Shown here piece after piece: positions 15,810 through 23,228 of a stretch of DNA of 31,266 nt. Source of the DNA: Caryophanales bacterium UBA4100. GTDB lineage: Bacteria > Bacillota > Bacilli > Paenibacillales > UBA4045. Both the position numbers and the translations under genes were made by a program. The stretch covers positions 1-31,266 of the forward strand of contig DFXU01000089.1 of the NCBI GenBank assembly GCA_002383285.1, read 5' to 3'. The notes beneath the pieces were generated by a model that ran no database searches, was not told the origin of the DNA, and was given only the letters and a program-made list of their open reading frames with translations. Within the stretch, counting starts at the first letter, position 1, and every line of letters starts with the position of its first letter.

Positions 15810-17206
15810 CTACCCCAAATCCACCAATTGGAAGCTATTTCTTGGCGATTCTCTTGGTTGATTTGATCTTTCTGATCATTCCGACCTTCTCGATTATCAG
15901 CCTCATTGCTCCTTGTTCGACTATCTAACCTAATCCTACCCAAATTGTTCTCAAACTTTTTCTTTAGCTCCGATTTTTCCTTTTCCATTTTCTGCTTATT
16001 CTTTTCGATTTCCCGCAGATTTTTCTCTTTATCTTGAAGCTCCTTTATCTCATCTTTTATCTCATCCTTTATCTCATCTTTTATCTCATCTTTTTTGTTC
16101 TCCAATACGTCCTTCACGCTCTTCTTTTCCTGCTTATCTTTCTCTTCTTCCTTCTTGTTTTCTTGCTCCTCTTTCTTGTTCAGTAGGTTCACAGCTTCGT
16201 CTTCACTTTTTTTCCCGCGGTCTCGATCAATTATGCTTTCTTTATCATCTTTGCTTTCTTTATCATCTTTGCTTTCTTTATCTTCTTTGTCTTTTTCATC
16301 ATTATCTTCATTTTTATCTTTATCTTTATCCTTTTCACTTTCTTTAACGTTTTTAAGCTCCTCTTTCTCGGCGTTTATCTCTTTAAGGATCGATTTGAGC
16401 TCTTCCTTGGTTATTATACGTTCCTTTGGCAGAATCTCGGTAATCCCACCGTTTTCCATGATCATTTGCTGAATAGGTTTTTCCTTTAATTCATCATCTG
16501 TAGTCGACTTTTGTTTATTCCGAGTTAGTAGCTGTACCGCCTTCTTACCTGTAGATACACCTTGAGCGATCGCTTCATTGCGCACCTCCTGTGGGGCAGT
16601 AATGGCAGTTACTACAATCCTCTCACTCGATACGGCGTGGGTCTTATTAATTGCATCTATGAGCTTTAATTTCACCTTCTCTGATAGCTCAATATCATAA
16701 TCCTTCTCTTCTATATTAAGCACCGTACTTGCAATGATAATATCAGCTTCACCGCTGTCCAGATAATGACCCTTCTCTATCCTCTGAATAATAAGATCTG
16801 AGAAGGAATCCAAAGATAATCCCTTGAATGTAACATCTTTCAATAGCTCTATACCATCATCATTAATACCTCGCACCTCTACTACGGTCTCATTCTTATC
16901 GATGCCGACCTCAATGCTTGGGTTGATGTCCATAGTTACATAAGCTGCAACCCTATTGTTAGATCCGCCTTCATTAAATATACTTAAAACCGCAACAATC
17001 ATAAGACAGAATATTGAAGCGGCTGCAATAGCGAATGGGCGTGGTGCGCGCCAATTGACCAACGGCTTCTTATATATATCCACGAATGTAATTTCTTCTC
17101 CAAGCTGACAATTCCGACCTTGTTTAGCAACCTGCCTAAACTCTCCATCAGTCGTCATGACAAGAATGGATTGTTCAGCAATCTCAATAACTACCCCTCT
17201 GTTCAT
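15806..17206 (-). CDS. rsgI: Anti-sigma-I factor RsgI with long charged extracellular tail
   Basis: Transmembrane anti-sigma factor for SigI, 466 residues. The cytosolic RsgI N-terminal domain (about 1-50) should bind SigI. A transmembrane helix is at about 57-77. The conserved extracytoplasmic domain (85-215) includes DINPSIE with Asn95-Pro96, the bond at which RsgI self-cleavage has been reported in relatives. From about 285 to 455 the chain is almost entirely K, E, D, N and Q, so probably disordered. It includes KDDKES and KDEI repeats and ends in an aromatic tail, NWWIWGR. Start ATG 17206 follows AAGGAG within the last codons of sigI; the frame opens 12 codons earlier, inside sigI. In B. 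subtilis the pair monitors cell-wall state. Confidence 0.9.
   Translation of the reverse strand: MNRGVVIEIAEQSILVMTTDGEFRQVAKQGRNCQLGEEITFVDIYKKPLVNWRAPRPFAIAAASIFCLMIVAVLSIFNEGGSNNRVAAYVTMDINPSIEVGIDKNETVVEVRGINDDGIELLKDVTFKGLSLDSFSDLIIQRIEKGHYLDSGEADIIIASTVLNIEEKDYDIELSEKVKLKLIDAINKTHAVSSERIVVTAITAPQEVRNEAIAQGVSTGKKAVQLLTRNKQKSTTDDELKEKPIQQMIMENGGITEILPKERIITKEELKSILKEINAEKEELKNVKESEKDKDKDKNEDNDEKDKEDKESKDDKESKDDKESIIDRDRGKKSEDEAVNLLNKKEEQENKKEEEKDKQEKKSVKDVLENKKDEIKDEIKDEIKDEIKELQDKEKNLREIEKNKQKMEKEKSELKKKFENNLGRIRLDSRTRSNEADNREGRNDQKDQINQENRQEIASNWWIWGR
16044..16091. repeat. Four 12-bp tandem repeats within rsgI
   Basis: Four consecutive copies of TTTATCTCATCT (plus strand), one with a single change at 16067. 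They encode the run of K-D-E-I units in the RsgI tail. The period is a multiple of three, so copy-number change would keep the frame. Confidence 0.9.
16235..16288. repeat. Three 18-bp tandem repeats within rsgI
   Basis: Three consecutive copies of GCTTTCTTTATCATCTTT (plus strand), the third with one change. They encode K-[DE]-D-K-E-S units in the charged RsgI tail. Slippage here would lengthen or shorten the tail without a frameshift. Confidence 0.9.
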
Positions 17207-17207
17207 A

Positions 17208-18011
17208 TTAACCGCTCCTTTCTGTAGATGTTGGGTCTCCATATAAGTAATCCCTTAAGTAAGGGTATGAACCTGAATATATTAATGCTACAGCAATCAA
17301 ATACTTGCGGTTGCGCTCTAATGTTTTACGAGACACATCTAAAAGATCTAGTAATTCTTTAATAGGCAGCGTCTTCTTCGTTCTTAACGTATACATTAAG
17401 TCATCATTGCTCGCAAGCATCAGACCAATGTCCATTAGCATTCTTCTTGAATCCGTATGCTTGGGGGAACATTCAGTTAAGTCGGTAAAGGTAATACCAT
17501 ACATTAACAAATCCGCACTGAAATCCTGAATCTCAGAACCACGGTCTTCGACGATCCGTTCCTTCTCATAATGCTGAACAGCTTGATGTACTTCCACTGG
17601 ATTAATAATTTGATTCTCTTCATCCTGTACCTCGAAGGAGGATAGGGGAACCTGCTGTTGAAACCGTTGTTCTTTTCTTACATAATCAATTAATCGTCGA
17701 CGAATAACAGTCTCAGCGAAGCTCAGAAACGATCTCCCCGACTCCGGTGAAAACTTATTCAAAGCTTCGTTAAAGCCATCTAATGCAATACTAAATTCAT
17801 CGTCTCTTGCAGGATCGATGTATCGTCGACAGAATCGACTTGTGATCTTCGCGATGTAGGGCTGGTAGTCGGTAATGATATGGTTGCGTAGTACCAAATC
17901 ACCGTTCTGCACCTTCAGTACCTGCTCATCTAGAGAATCGGTTGCATATGCTTCAGATTGTTCAGACTTGGGCTTGCCCAAAAATCGTTTGAATAGTACG
18001 AGTAACAACAT
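17208..18011 (-). CDS. sigI: RNA polymerase sigma factor SigI
   Basis: Alternative sigma factor of the SigI family, 267 residues from the chosen start. The family signature is plain: QNGDLVLRNHII, then YIAKITSRFCRRYIDPARDDEFSIALDGFNEAL (region 2, the core-binding and -10 contacts), SFAETVIRRRLIDYVRKE, and a C-terminal SigI-type DNA-binding part with SRKTLERNRKYLIAVALI. The frame extends to an ATG at 18050, but a SigI-like promoter occupies 18032-18060, so its transcript would begin after that codon. ATG 18011, with GAGGTGG just upstream and an N-terminus like B. subtilis SigI, is the better start. Its TAA is followed one base later by the rsgI ATG, so the two are translationally linked. Confidence 0.92.
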   Translation of the reverse strand: MLLLVLFKRFLGKPKSEQSEAYATDSLDEQVLKVQNGDLVLRNHIITDYQPYIAKITSRFCRRYIDPARDDEFSIALDGFNEALNKFSPESGRSFLSFAETVIRRRLIDYVRKEQRFQQQVPLSSFEVQDEENQIINPVEVHQAVQHYEKERIVEDRGSEIQDFSADLLMYGITFTDLTECSPKHTDSRRMLMDIGLMLASNDDLMYTLRTKKTLPIKELLDLLDVSRKTLERNRKYLIAVALIYSGSYPYLRDYLYGDPTSTERSG

Positions 18012-18031
18012 TTCCACCTCGCGATACAGTT

Positions 18032-18060
18032 TTCGTAATTGATCCTTCATTTATGGGGGT
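18032..18060 (-). promoter_or_regulatory. SigI-type autoregulatory promoter of sigI-rsgI
   Basis: The minus strand reads ACCCCC, 17 bases, then TACGAA. This fits the SigI promoter pattern (ACCCCC at -35, CGAA at -10) described for B. subtilis sigI. Initiation would be near 18025, about 14 bases before the chosen sigI ATG. It implies positive autoregulation: SigI released from RsgI would drive its own operon. Confidence 0.7.
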
Positions 18061-18097
18061 TTGCATTAAATTATTTACGGATATGATTATATACTCC

Positions 18098-18132
18098 ACA
18101 AAGAAAGAAACGTCTCAAGAATGAGACGCTTC
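18098..18132 (-). terminator. Rho-independent terminator upstream of sigI
   Basis: An 11-bp stem with one wobble pair (18107-18117 with 18122-18132, loop AGAA on the plus strand), followed on the minus strand by TTTCTTTG. It ends the transcript of the Cys-rich small gene and insulates the sigI promoter just downstream. Confidence 0.75.
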
Positions 18133-18151
18133 TAATTACCCATATGTTACA

Positions 18152-18577
18152 TTAGCTAATCCTATTGCCATTCCTCATCTTGAGTTTCAGCCTTCGCTCG
18201 CTAAGTACATGTAAACGTTTCTTCAATTGCTCCTGCCACTCCGCATCTTCTAAGCGCTGTGCAACTGACAACAAATCCAGAGACATATCAATCTGATTAC
18301 GTACTACATCCAGCGGCTCTTCATGCTCCGTATTCACACAGTTTTCGTAGAGTCTGTCATTATTCCCAATATCAACATATTCGGCAAAATTAACTTCAGC
18401 AGCTCCATCTGTATGTGCATATTCGGCCAAGATATCATATTCATTCTCAATTAAGTAATGAACCTGAATATGGTGGCACACTGGGCAGAATAGAAGTGGT
18501 ACATTATGAATTTGGGTACGAATATGCTTTAGAGTACCACGCGTTCCGATCATGCTTGCTCCACAGCAAAAACTCAT
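18152..18577 (-). CDS. Cys/His-containing small protein of unknown function
   Basis: I do not recognise the family. The 141-residue protein starts MSFCCG and has C31-P-V-C34-H-H further on, so C4/C5 with C31/C34 could form a zinc ribbon like that of YgiT-type or rubredoxin-like proteins. An acidic middle (residues 45-95) and a basic helical C-terminus (KKRLHVLSERRLKLKMR) follow. The start at 18577 is 7 bases after GGAGGG; the in-frame ATG five codons earlier overlaps that site. It stands alone between gcvH and sigI and ends at a terminator. A regulatory or metal-dependent binding role is possible but unproven. Confidence 0.75.
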   Translation of the reverse strand: MSFCCGASMIGTRGTLKHIRTQIHNVPLLFCPVCHHIQVHYLIENEYDILAEYAHTDGAAEVNFAEYVDIGNNDRLYENCVNTEHEEPLDVVRNQIDMSLDLLSVAQRLEDAEWQEQLKKRLHVLSERRLKLKMRNGNRIS

Positions 18578-18676
18578 GGCCGATCCCTCCATCCTGAAAG
18601 GAAATATAATACTTATATTCGGTTAGGATGCGAAAAATCCTTTTTTTTAAAAAAGTTTTATACAATCATGCTATTC

Positions 18677-19060
18677 CTATTCCCCACCATAGGTTGCTAT
18701 ATATTTCTCAGCGCTCCACAGCTCCTCTAGTTCTGAAGGCTCTGATAACTCAACTACAATCATCCAGCCATCTCCATAAGGGGACTCATTGACCTTCTCA
18801 GGTGCATCAACCAGTGCTGAATTCACCTCAACAACCTTACCGCTAACAGGTGCATATAGCTCGGAAACTGTTTTAACAGACTCTACACTTCCGAAGGGGT
18901 CTCCGAATTGAATCACATCTCCTACCTCTGGCAGTTCAACGAACACGATATCCCCCAATTCGCCTTGTGCGAAATCAGTAATTCCAATCGTCACTTGATT
19001 ACCATCAGTTTTGGCCCATTCGTGCTCTTCACTATATCTTAACTGATCTGGTACGTTCAT
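18677..19060 (-). CDS. gcvH: Glycine cleavage system H protein (lipoyl carrier)
   Basis: A 127-residue lipoyl carrier protein. The lipoylated lysine is K63 in ESVKTVSELYAPVSG. HEWAK near the N-terminus and NESPYGDGWM near the end are family hallmarks. It carries the aminomethyl group in glycine cleavage. In Bacillota such as B. subtilis a stand-alone GcvH also serves as the hub from which lipoyl groups are passed to other enzymes. Here it is unlinked to gcvT or gcvP, which fits either role. The start at 19060 follows AAGGGGAG; the frame opens 11 codons earlier without a ribosome binding site. A good promoter lies directly upstream. Confidence 0.93.
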   Translation of the reverse strand: MNVPDQLRYSEEHEWAKTDGNQVTIGITDFAQGELGDIVFVELPEVGDVIQFGDPFGSVESVKTVSELYAPVSGKVVEVNSALVDAPEKVNESPYGDGWMIVVELSEPSELEELWSAEKYIATYGGE

Positions 19061-19078
19061 ATGTAATCTCCCCTTATC

Positions 19079-19106
19079 ATTATATATCATCAAAATATAT
19101 CATCAA
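19079..19106 (-). promoter_or_regulatory. Promoter of gcvH
   Basis: Minus-strand TTGATG, a 16-base spacer and a perfect TATAAT, ending 19 bases upstream of the gcvH ATG. The region is a direct repeat of TTTTGATGATATAT, which places a second TTGATG inside the spacer. Confidence 0.55.
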
Positions 19107-19119
19107 AAAACAGATGCCG

Positions 19120-19578
19120 CTATTCGGATTTCACTCCCAATATTTTCTGGATGCGTTGATCTACCATCTGTAATCCGCGTTCGCCCGCTTGGAAGTGACG
19201 AAGCTGAAGCTTATCATCGAACAGATAGTAGGCAGGTACGAATTCATTCTGGAATGCATCCGTTACCGCGTGTGCGTTATCAATAATAATGGGATGGGTC
19301 AATTCATATTGCTTAATTGTTGCCTTTACGGGTTCGATTTCAGTATCCTTCTCGGAACGCGGCATATGTACACCAATGATCTTCAGCTTATATTGCTCCC
19401 CGTATACATCCCGCCAATGGTTAATGAAGGGAAGGCCCTCCTTGCATAAATGACAGCTAACGGCCCAGAAATGAACGAGAACCGGGTGCCCCTGTAATAC
19501 TGCTCTATCCACTTGCCCGTTCACCCATTCGGTTACACCTGCGAAATCAGGAATTTCCGTGCGTAATTTCATCGGCAT
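19120..19578 (-). CDS. ykuV: Thiol-disulfide oxidoreductase, YkuV-like
   Basis: A 152-residue thioredoxin-fold protein. The active site is C42-H-L-C45 in HFWAVSCHLCKEG, and the cis-proline is in EFVPAYYLFD. It has no signal peptide or membrane anchor, so it is cytosolic, unlike ResA/TlpA. Several stretches (HFW-S-SCHLCKE, VHMPRSE, ALTDAF/AVTDAF, FQAG) match B. subtilis YkuV as I remember it. It sits 86 bases downstream of a 2-Cys peroxiredoxin like YkuU, the same pairing as in B. subtilis, and likely reduces disulfides during oxidative stress. AGGAGG lies 10 bases before the ATG. Confidence 0.9.
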   Translation of the reverse strand: MPMKLRTEIPDFAGVTEWVNGQVDRAVLQGHPVLVHFWAVSCHLCKEGLPFINHWRDVYGEQYKLKIIGVHMPRSEKDTEIEPVKATIKQYELTHPIIIDNAHAVTDAFQNEFVPAYYLFDDKLQLRHFQAGERGLQMVDQRIQKILGVKSE

Positions 19579-19611
19579 ATGAAGTAATCCTCCTCACTTT
19601 GATCATTGTGC

Positions 19612-19652
19612 AAAAATCCCCCGTGCCCGCACAACGGCTGACAGAGGGGAAA
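19612..19652 (-). terminator. Possible terminator between ykuU and ykuV
   Basis: On the minus strand a CCGT...ACGG stem with flanking C-rich and G-rich arms (CCCC, GGGGG) is followed by ATTTTTG. The helix has a large internal bulge, so it may only attenuate transcription from ykuU into ykuV. Confidence 0.4.
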
Positions 19653-19664
19653 GGGTTGTCCGAT

Positions 19665-20210
19665 TTATACAGAAACGAGTTGTTTTTGACCTGGCTTCCA
19701 ATTCGCTGGACATAAGCCACCGGATTGAAGCGCTTGAAGAACACGAAGGGTCTCGTCTACACTACGTCCTACATCATTGTGGTTAACGACTTGATACTTC
19801 AATTCGCCCTCTGGATCGATAATGAATAGACCTCGAAGAGCGATTCCTTCTTCCTCAATCAAGACACCATAATCACGTGAAACCTTATGTGTTAAATCCG
19901 CAGCAAGCGGAAAGTTTAGCTTTCCAAGACCATTTGCATCACGAGCTGTGTTAATCCATGCTCTATGTGAGAATTTGCTATCTGTGCTAACTCCGAGGAT
20001 TTCACAATCCAAGTCATTGAATACATCCGCAGCATCACTCAACGCAGTTATTTCTGTAGGACATACGAAAGTGAAATCCAATGGATAGAAGAACAACACC
20101 AACCATTTGCCTTTATAGTCGGCTAACGATACTTTGCCGAAATCCGTTCCATTACCAATTGCTGTTTCCATTGTGAAATCTGGTGCATCTTTTGCTACTA
20201 ATCGCTCCAT
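19665..20210 (-). CDS. ykuU: 2-Cys peroxiredoxin, YkuU-like
   Basis: A typical AhpC/Prx1-type peroxiredoxin of 181 residues. Peroxidatic C50 is in FYPLDFTFVCPTE and the resolving cysteine is C167 in GLCPANWKPG near the C-terminus. Homodimers reduce hydrogen and organic peroxides, with a thioredoxin-type donor. The adjacent YkuV-like protein is a candidate partner. The ATG follows CAGGAGG. Its promoter overlaps the end of leuB. Confidence 0.93.
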   Translation of the reverse strand: MERLVAKDAPDFTMETAIGNGTDFGKVSLADYKGKWLVLFFYPLDFTFVCPTEITALSDAADVFNDLDCEILGVSTDSKFSHRAWINTARDANGLGKLNFPLAADLTHKVSRDYGVLIEEEGIALRGLFIIDPEGELKYQVVNHNDVGRSVDETLRVLQALQSGGLCPANWKPGQKQLVSV

Positions 20211-20251
20211 TATCGTGTTACCTCCTGAATATTTTTTTATCTATATACAAA

Positions 20252-20280
20252 ATGTTAGCATCCAAGAAAATCAATGTCAA
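20252..20280 (-). promoter_or_regulatory. Promoter of ykuU overlapping the leuB stop
   Basis: Minus-strand TTGACA, a 17-base spacer and TAACAT. The -35 is a perfect consensus and contains the TGA stop codon of leuB. It is 41 bases upstream of the ykuU ATG. I saw no PerR-type box. Confidence 0.6.
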
Positions 20281-21356
20281 ATTCTCATCTGCTTTATGAT
20301 AAGCTCACCCATCTGAACAGTACCGATCGCTTTGCTCTTATCCACAGCGATATCGCCAGTACGATGACCCGCATCTAACACTTCCTTCACCGCAGCTTCA
20401 ATGCATGCAGCAGCATCCTCGAAATTAAAGGTAAGGCGGAACATTAGGGCTACTGACAGGATCGTTGCGATTGGATTGGATATACCCTGTCCCGCAATAT
20501 CAGGAGCAGAGCCATGCACGGGCTCATATAAGCCAAAGCTACCTTCTCCAAGTGATGCTGAAGACAGCATACCGATGGATCCAGTTAGCATTGCGGCCTC
20601 ATCACTAAGAATATCTCCGAACATGTTCTCTGTTACTATAACGTCAAAGCTTGAAGGTCGACGCAGCAGCTGCATTGCGCAATTGTCTACAAGGATGTGC
20701 TCAACCTCAATTTCAGGAAACTCAGGTGCAATCCGATTCACAACCTCACGCCATAATCGTGACGTTTCCATCACGTTAGCTTTATCAACGGAGGCTAATT
20801 TCTTGCGTCGTTTGCCTGAAATCTCGAATGCTTGACGTACAATACGCTCGATTTCCATTTCATTGTATACACAGGTGTCTGTCGCTTCTTGACCGTTAGC
20901 CGTATCTCGGCGGAATTTCTCTCCGAAGTAGCTGCCTCCTGTCAATTCACGAACCACAACTAAATCCGTACCCTCAAGTACCTCTGGTTTAATTGTTGAT
21001 GCTTCCTTCAAGCATTCGAACACCGTTGCTGGTCTAATATTCGAGAATAAACCTAATTCTTTACGAATACCGAGCAGACCTGTCTCTGGTCTTAACTCCT
21101 TCGAATTGTTATCCCACTTCGGACCGCCTACGGCTCCCAATAATACGGCGTCGGCTCTGCGGCACATTGCCAAAGTATCCTCTGGTAATGGTGTCCCTCT
21201 CTCATCAATGGCAATTCCACCGAATAAACCATGCTCTAATTCGAATTTGTAGCCGAACAGCTCAGTGATTCTCGTTAATACTTTCTCAGCCTCAGCCACG
21301 ACCTCAGGACCTATTCCATCGCCTGCGATAACAGCAATTTTCTTCACGTCAGACAT
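20277..21356 (-). CDS. leuB: 3-isopropylmalate dehydrogenase
   Basis: Third step of leucine synthesis: NAD-dependent oxidative decarboxylation of 3-isopropylmalate. It is 359 residues. Visible motifs are IAVIAGDGIGPEV at the N-terminus, the ELTGGSYFGEKFR substrate loop, VDKANVMETSRLWR, and LVDNCAMQLLRRPSSFDVIVTEN with GDILSDEAAMLTGS. A GTG opens the frame three codons earlier, but ATG 21356 is 8 bases after GAGGAG and gives the usual N-terminus. A terminator separates it from leuA, so it may be transcribed from its own start. leuC and leuD are not nearby. Confidence 0.96.
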   Translation of the reverse strand: MSDVKKIAVIAGDGIGPEVVAEAEKVLTRITELFGYKFELEHGLFGGIAIDERGTPLPEDTLAMCRRADAVLLGAVGGPKWDNNSKELRPETGLLGIRKELGLFSNIRPATVFECLKEASTIKPEVLEGTDLVVVRELTGGSYFGEKFRRDTANGQEATDTCVYNEMEIERIVRQAFEISGKRRKKLASVDKANVMETSRLWREVVNRIAPEFPEIEVEHILVDNCAMQLLRRPSSFDVIVTENMFGDILSDEAAMLTGSIGMLSSASLGEGSFGLYEPVHGSAPDIAGQGISNPIATILSVALMFRLTFNFEDAAACIEAAVKEVLDAGHRTGDIAVDKSKAIGTVQMGELIIKQMRI

Positions 21357-21485
21357 TGCATTCACTCCTCAACTAATATTGGATGGTTACATTAGCAACC
21401 TATAAAAACAATTTCATAATTTTCCACTATTCAAGTTGTACCATATTTCGAGGTTGGACACAAAGATATAAATACTATTGTTGTC

Positions 21486-21500
21486 ATAGGTAATACCTAT
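21486..21500. promoter_or_regulatory. 15-bp palindrome in the leuA-leuB gap
   Basis: ATAGGTAATACCTAT is a perfect inverted repeat about one central base, between the leuA terminator and leuB. The rest of the 204-base gap (21357-21560) holds only weak promoter-like matches (TTGTGT-17-TACAAC on the minus strand). It may be an operator for leuB. Confidence 0.35.
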
Positions 21501-21510
21501 AGCTCAGTAT

Positions 21511-21545
21511 AAAAAACTCGCTTCGCGATAAAATAACGAAACGAG
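21511..21545 (-). terminator. Rho-independent terminator after leuA
   Basis: Minus strand CTCGTTTCG and CGAAGCGAG form a 9-bp stem with one mismatch around an 11-base loop, followed by TTTTTT. It lies 16 bases after the leuA stop and would end the ilv-leuA transcript. Confidence 0.85.
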
Positions 21546-21560
21546 CCAGTGTGATAGCTG

Positions 21561-23111
21561 TTAGATTAAGCTCATATTCCCACGATCACCTTTTGCCGGT
21601 GCTTTGCGCTTCTCGATCATGCGATTAATCGCATCAATATAAGCTCTAGCACTAGCCTCTAGGATATCTGTACTGATACCTCTACCTTGTACTGAAACCC
21701 CGTTCTGCTTCAGCACAACATGCACTTCTCCGAGTGCATCTGTTCCTTGCGTTACAGATTGAATGCCGTAATCCTCAAGCTCGAATAATTCACCCGTTGC
21801 TTGATCTATGGCTTGATAGATCGCATCTACTGAACCATTGCCTTGTGCTGTTAATTCAATTACATTACCATCTATCGTTCTAAGAGACACAATAGCAGAG
21901 GGTACAGACTGATTAGAATAAGTGACCTGCAGCTTGTCGAGAATGAATGTCTCAGGAGTCTCAATGAGCTTCTCCTCTATCATCGCTCGTACATCCTCAT
22001 CGGTCACATGCTTCTTCTTATCCGCAATATCCTTGAACTTGGCAAAAGCAACATTCACTTGCTCTTCAGATAATGTATACCCCATATCAACTAGCTTCTC
22101 GCGGAAGGCGTGTCTACCGGAATGCTTGCCCATCACAAGCTTGCTTTCCTTCAAACCAATTGTAGCTGGAGTCATGATTTCATAGGTCGACTTTTCCTTC
22201 AGCATGCCGTCTTGATGAATACCTGATTCATGGGCGAATGCATTGGCTCCCACAATTGCTTTATTGCCCGGAACAACCATACCTGTCAATTTACTAACTA
22301 GACGAGAAGTACGATAGATTTCATTAAGGACTAAATCCGTCTTAGCTTGGAAGAAGTGCTGCCTCGTTTCTAAGGCCATTGCTACCTCCTCTAACGATGT
22401 GTTACCTGCACGTTCACCAATACCATTGATCGTGCCTTCGATCTGTTCAGCACCATTAAGAATCGCTGCTAATGCATTAGCGGTAGCCAATCCCAGATCG
22501 TCATGGCAATGCGCGCTAAGCTGAATCGTCTCTATCCCCTTAACGTTCTCTCGCAGGACCTTGAAGATATTACCAAATTCGCTAGGGGTTAAATAACCCA
22601 CTGTATCCGGAATATTCACAACAGTAGCGCCTGCACGAATTGCCATCTCTGTGACTTCGCATAAGAAATCCAGTTCTGTTCGACCTGCATCCTCAGGTGA
22701 GAACTCAATCTTGTCAAAAAATTTCTTAGCATATTTAATAGCGGCTTCAGCTGTTTCTAGAACTTGCTGCTTATTCATCCGTAATTTGTGCTCACGATGA
22801 ATAGGTGATGTCGCTAAGAACAGATGCAGACAAGGATCCTGTGCACCAATAAGCGCTTCGCGGACTGCATCGATATCTTGTGTACGCGAGCGAGCCAAGC
22901 CAATTATGCTGGCATTCCTCACAGCGCGAGCCACAGCATTAACCCCGGCGAGATCACCGGGGGATGCCGCTGGAAAACCAGCCTCGATACGGTCTACGCC
23001 AAGCTTCTCTAGCTGCAGACCAATTTCTACCTTTTCCTGTGTATTCAGATTGACACCTGGTGATTGCTCGCCATCGCGCAATGTTGTATCGAAGATATAA
23101 ATCTTACGCAT
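21561..23111 (-). CDS. leuA: 2-isopropylmalate synthase
   Basis: Committed step of leucine synthesis, condensing acetyl-CoA with 2-oxoisovalerate. It is 516 residues, full length. The TIM-barrel catalytic domain has FDTTLRDGEQSPG at 8-20, LSAHCHDDLGLA with the metal histidines and GNTSLEEVAMA. The Gly-rich GIHQDGMLK and MGKHSGRHAF segments follow. The C-terminal LeuA dimer domain (about 390-500) binds leucine for feedback inhibition. GGAGGG precedes the ATG and is itself preceded by two tandem hairpin repeats. It is the last gene of the T-box-controlled operon before a terminator. Confidence 0.96.
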   Translation of the reverse strand: MRKIYIFDTTLRDGEQSPGVNLNTQEKVEIGLQLEKLGVDRIEAGFPAASPGDLAGVNAVARAVRNASIIGLARSRTQDIDAVREALIGAQDPCLHLFLATSPIHREHKLRMNKQQVLETAEAAIKYAKKFFDKIEFSPEDAGRTELDFLCEVTEMAIRAGATVVNIPDTVGYLTPSEFGNIFKVLRENVKGIETIQLSAHCHDDLGLATANALAAILNGAEQIEGTINGIGERAGNTSLEEVAMALETRQHFFQAKTDLVLNEIYRTSRLVSKLTGMVVPGNKAIVGANAFAHESGIHQDGMLKEKSTYEIMTPATIGLKESKLVMGKHSGRHAFREKLVDMGYTLSEEQVNVAFAKFKDIADKKKHVTDEDVRAMIEEKLIETPETFILDKLQVTYSNQSVPSAIVSLRTIDGNVIELTAQGNGSVDAIYQAIDQATGELFELEDYGIQSVTQGTDALGEVHVVLKQNGVSVQGRGISTDILEASARAYIDAINRMIEKRKAPAKGDRGNMSLI

Positions 23112-23124
23112 CGGGAAACCCTCC

Positions 23125-23223
23125 TAAAAGTTTTAACTGATCACGCTAGTGGTCAATAAAACTACTTCGTAAGCTGAAAGTTTTATATGATCACGTAAGT
23201 GTCAATAAAACTACTTCGTAAGC
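23125..23223 (-). repeat. Two tandem hairpin repeats before the leuA ribosome binding site
   Basis: Copies at 23125-23174 (50 bases) and 23175-23223 (49 bases) are about 90% identical. In minus orientation each starts GCTTACGAAGTAGTTTTATTGA, here split as GCTTACGAAG and TAGTTTTATTGA, and ends TAAAACTTTTA or ATAAAACTTTCA. Each can fold: AGTTTTA(T) with (A)TAAAACT outside, and TGA.CAC with GTGATCA inside. The proximal copy ends directly at the GGAGGG of leuA. Confidence 0.85.
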
Positions 23224-23228
23224 ATGAG

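Noticed and set aside
16095..16472. Serine-rich plus-strand ORF of 125 codons
   Set aside because: It is the complement of the Lys/Glu/Asp-rich tail of rsgI; the composition is a shadow of that strand and there is no ribosome binding site.
17207..17242. N-terminal extension of RsgI from ATG 17242
   Set aside because: It lies inside the 3' end of sigI; ATG 17206 has the ribosome binding site and the family N-terminus.
18630..18660. A/T-run hairpin after gcvH as a terminator
   Set aside because: The stem is almost only A-T pairs (CTTTTTT with AAAAAAG) and may be chance from homopolymer runs.
23125..23223. Tandem ~50-base repeats as a CRISPR array
   Set aside because: Only two adjacent copies with no spacers; the whole unit is repeated and it abuts a ribosome binding site.
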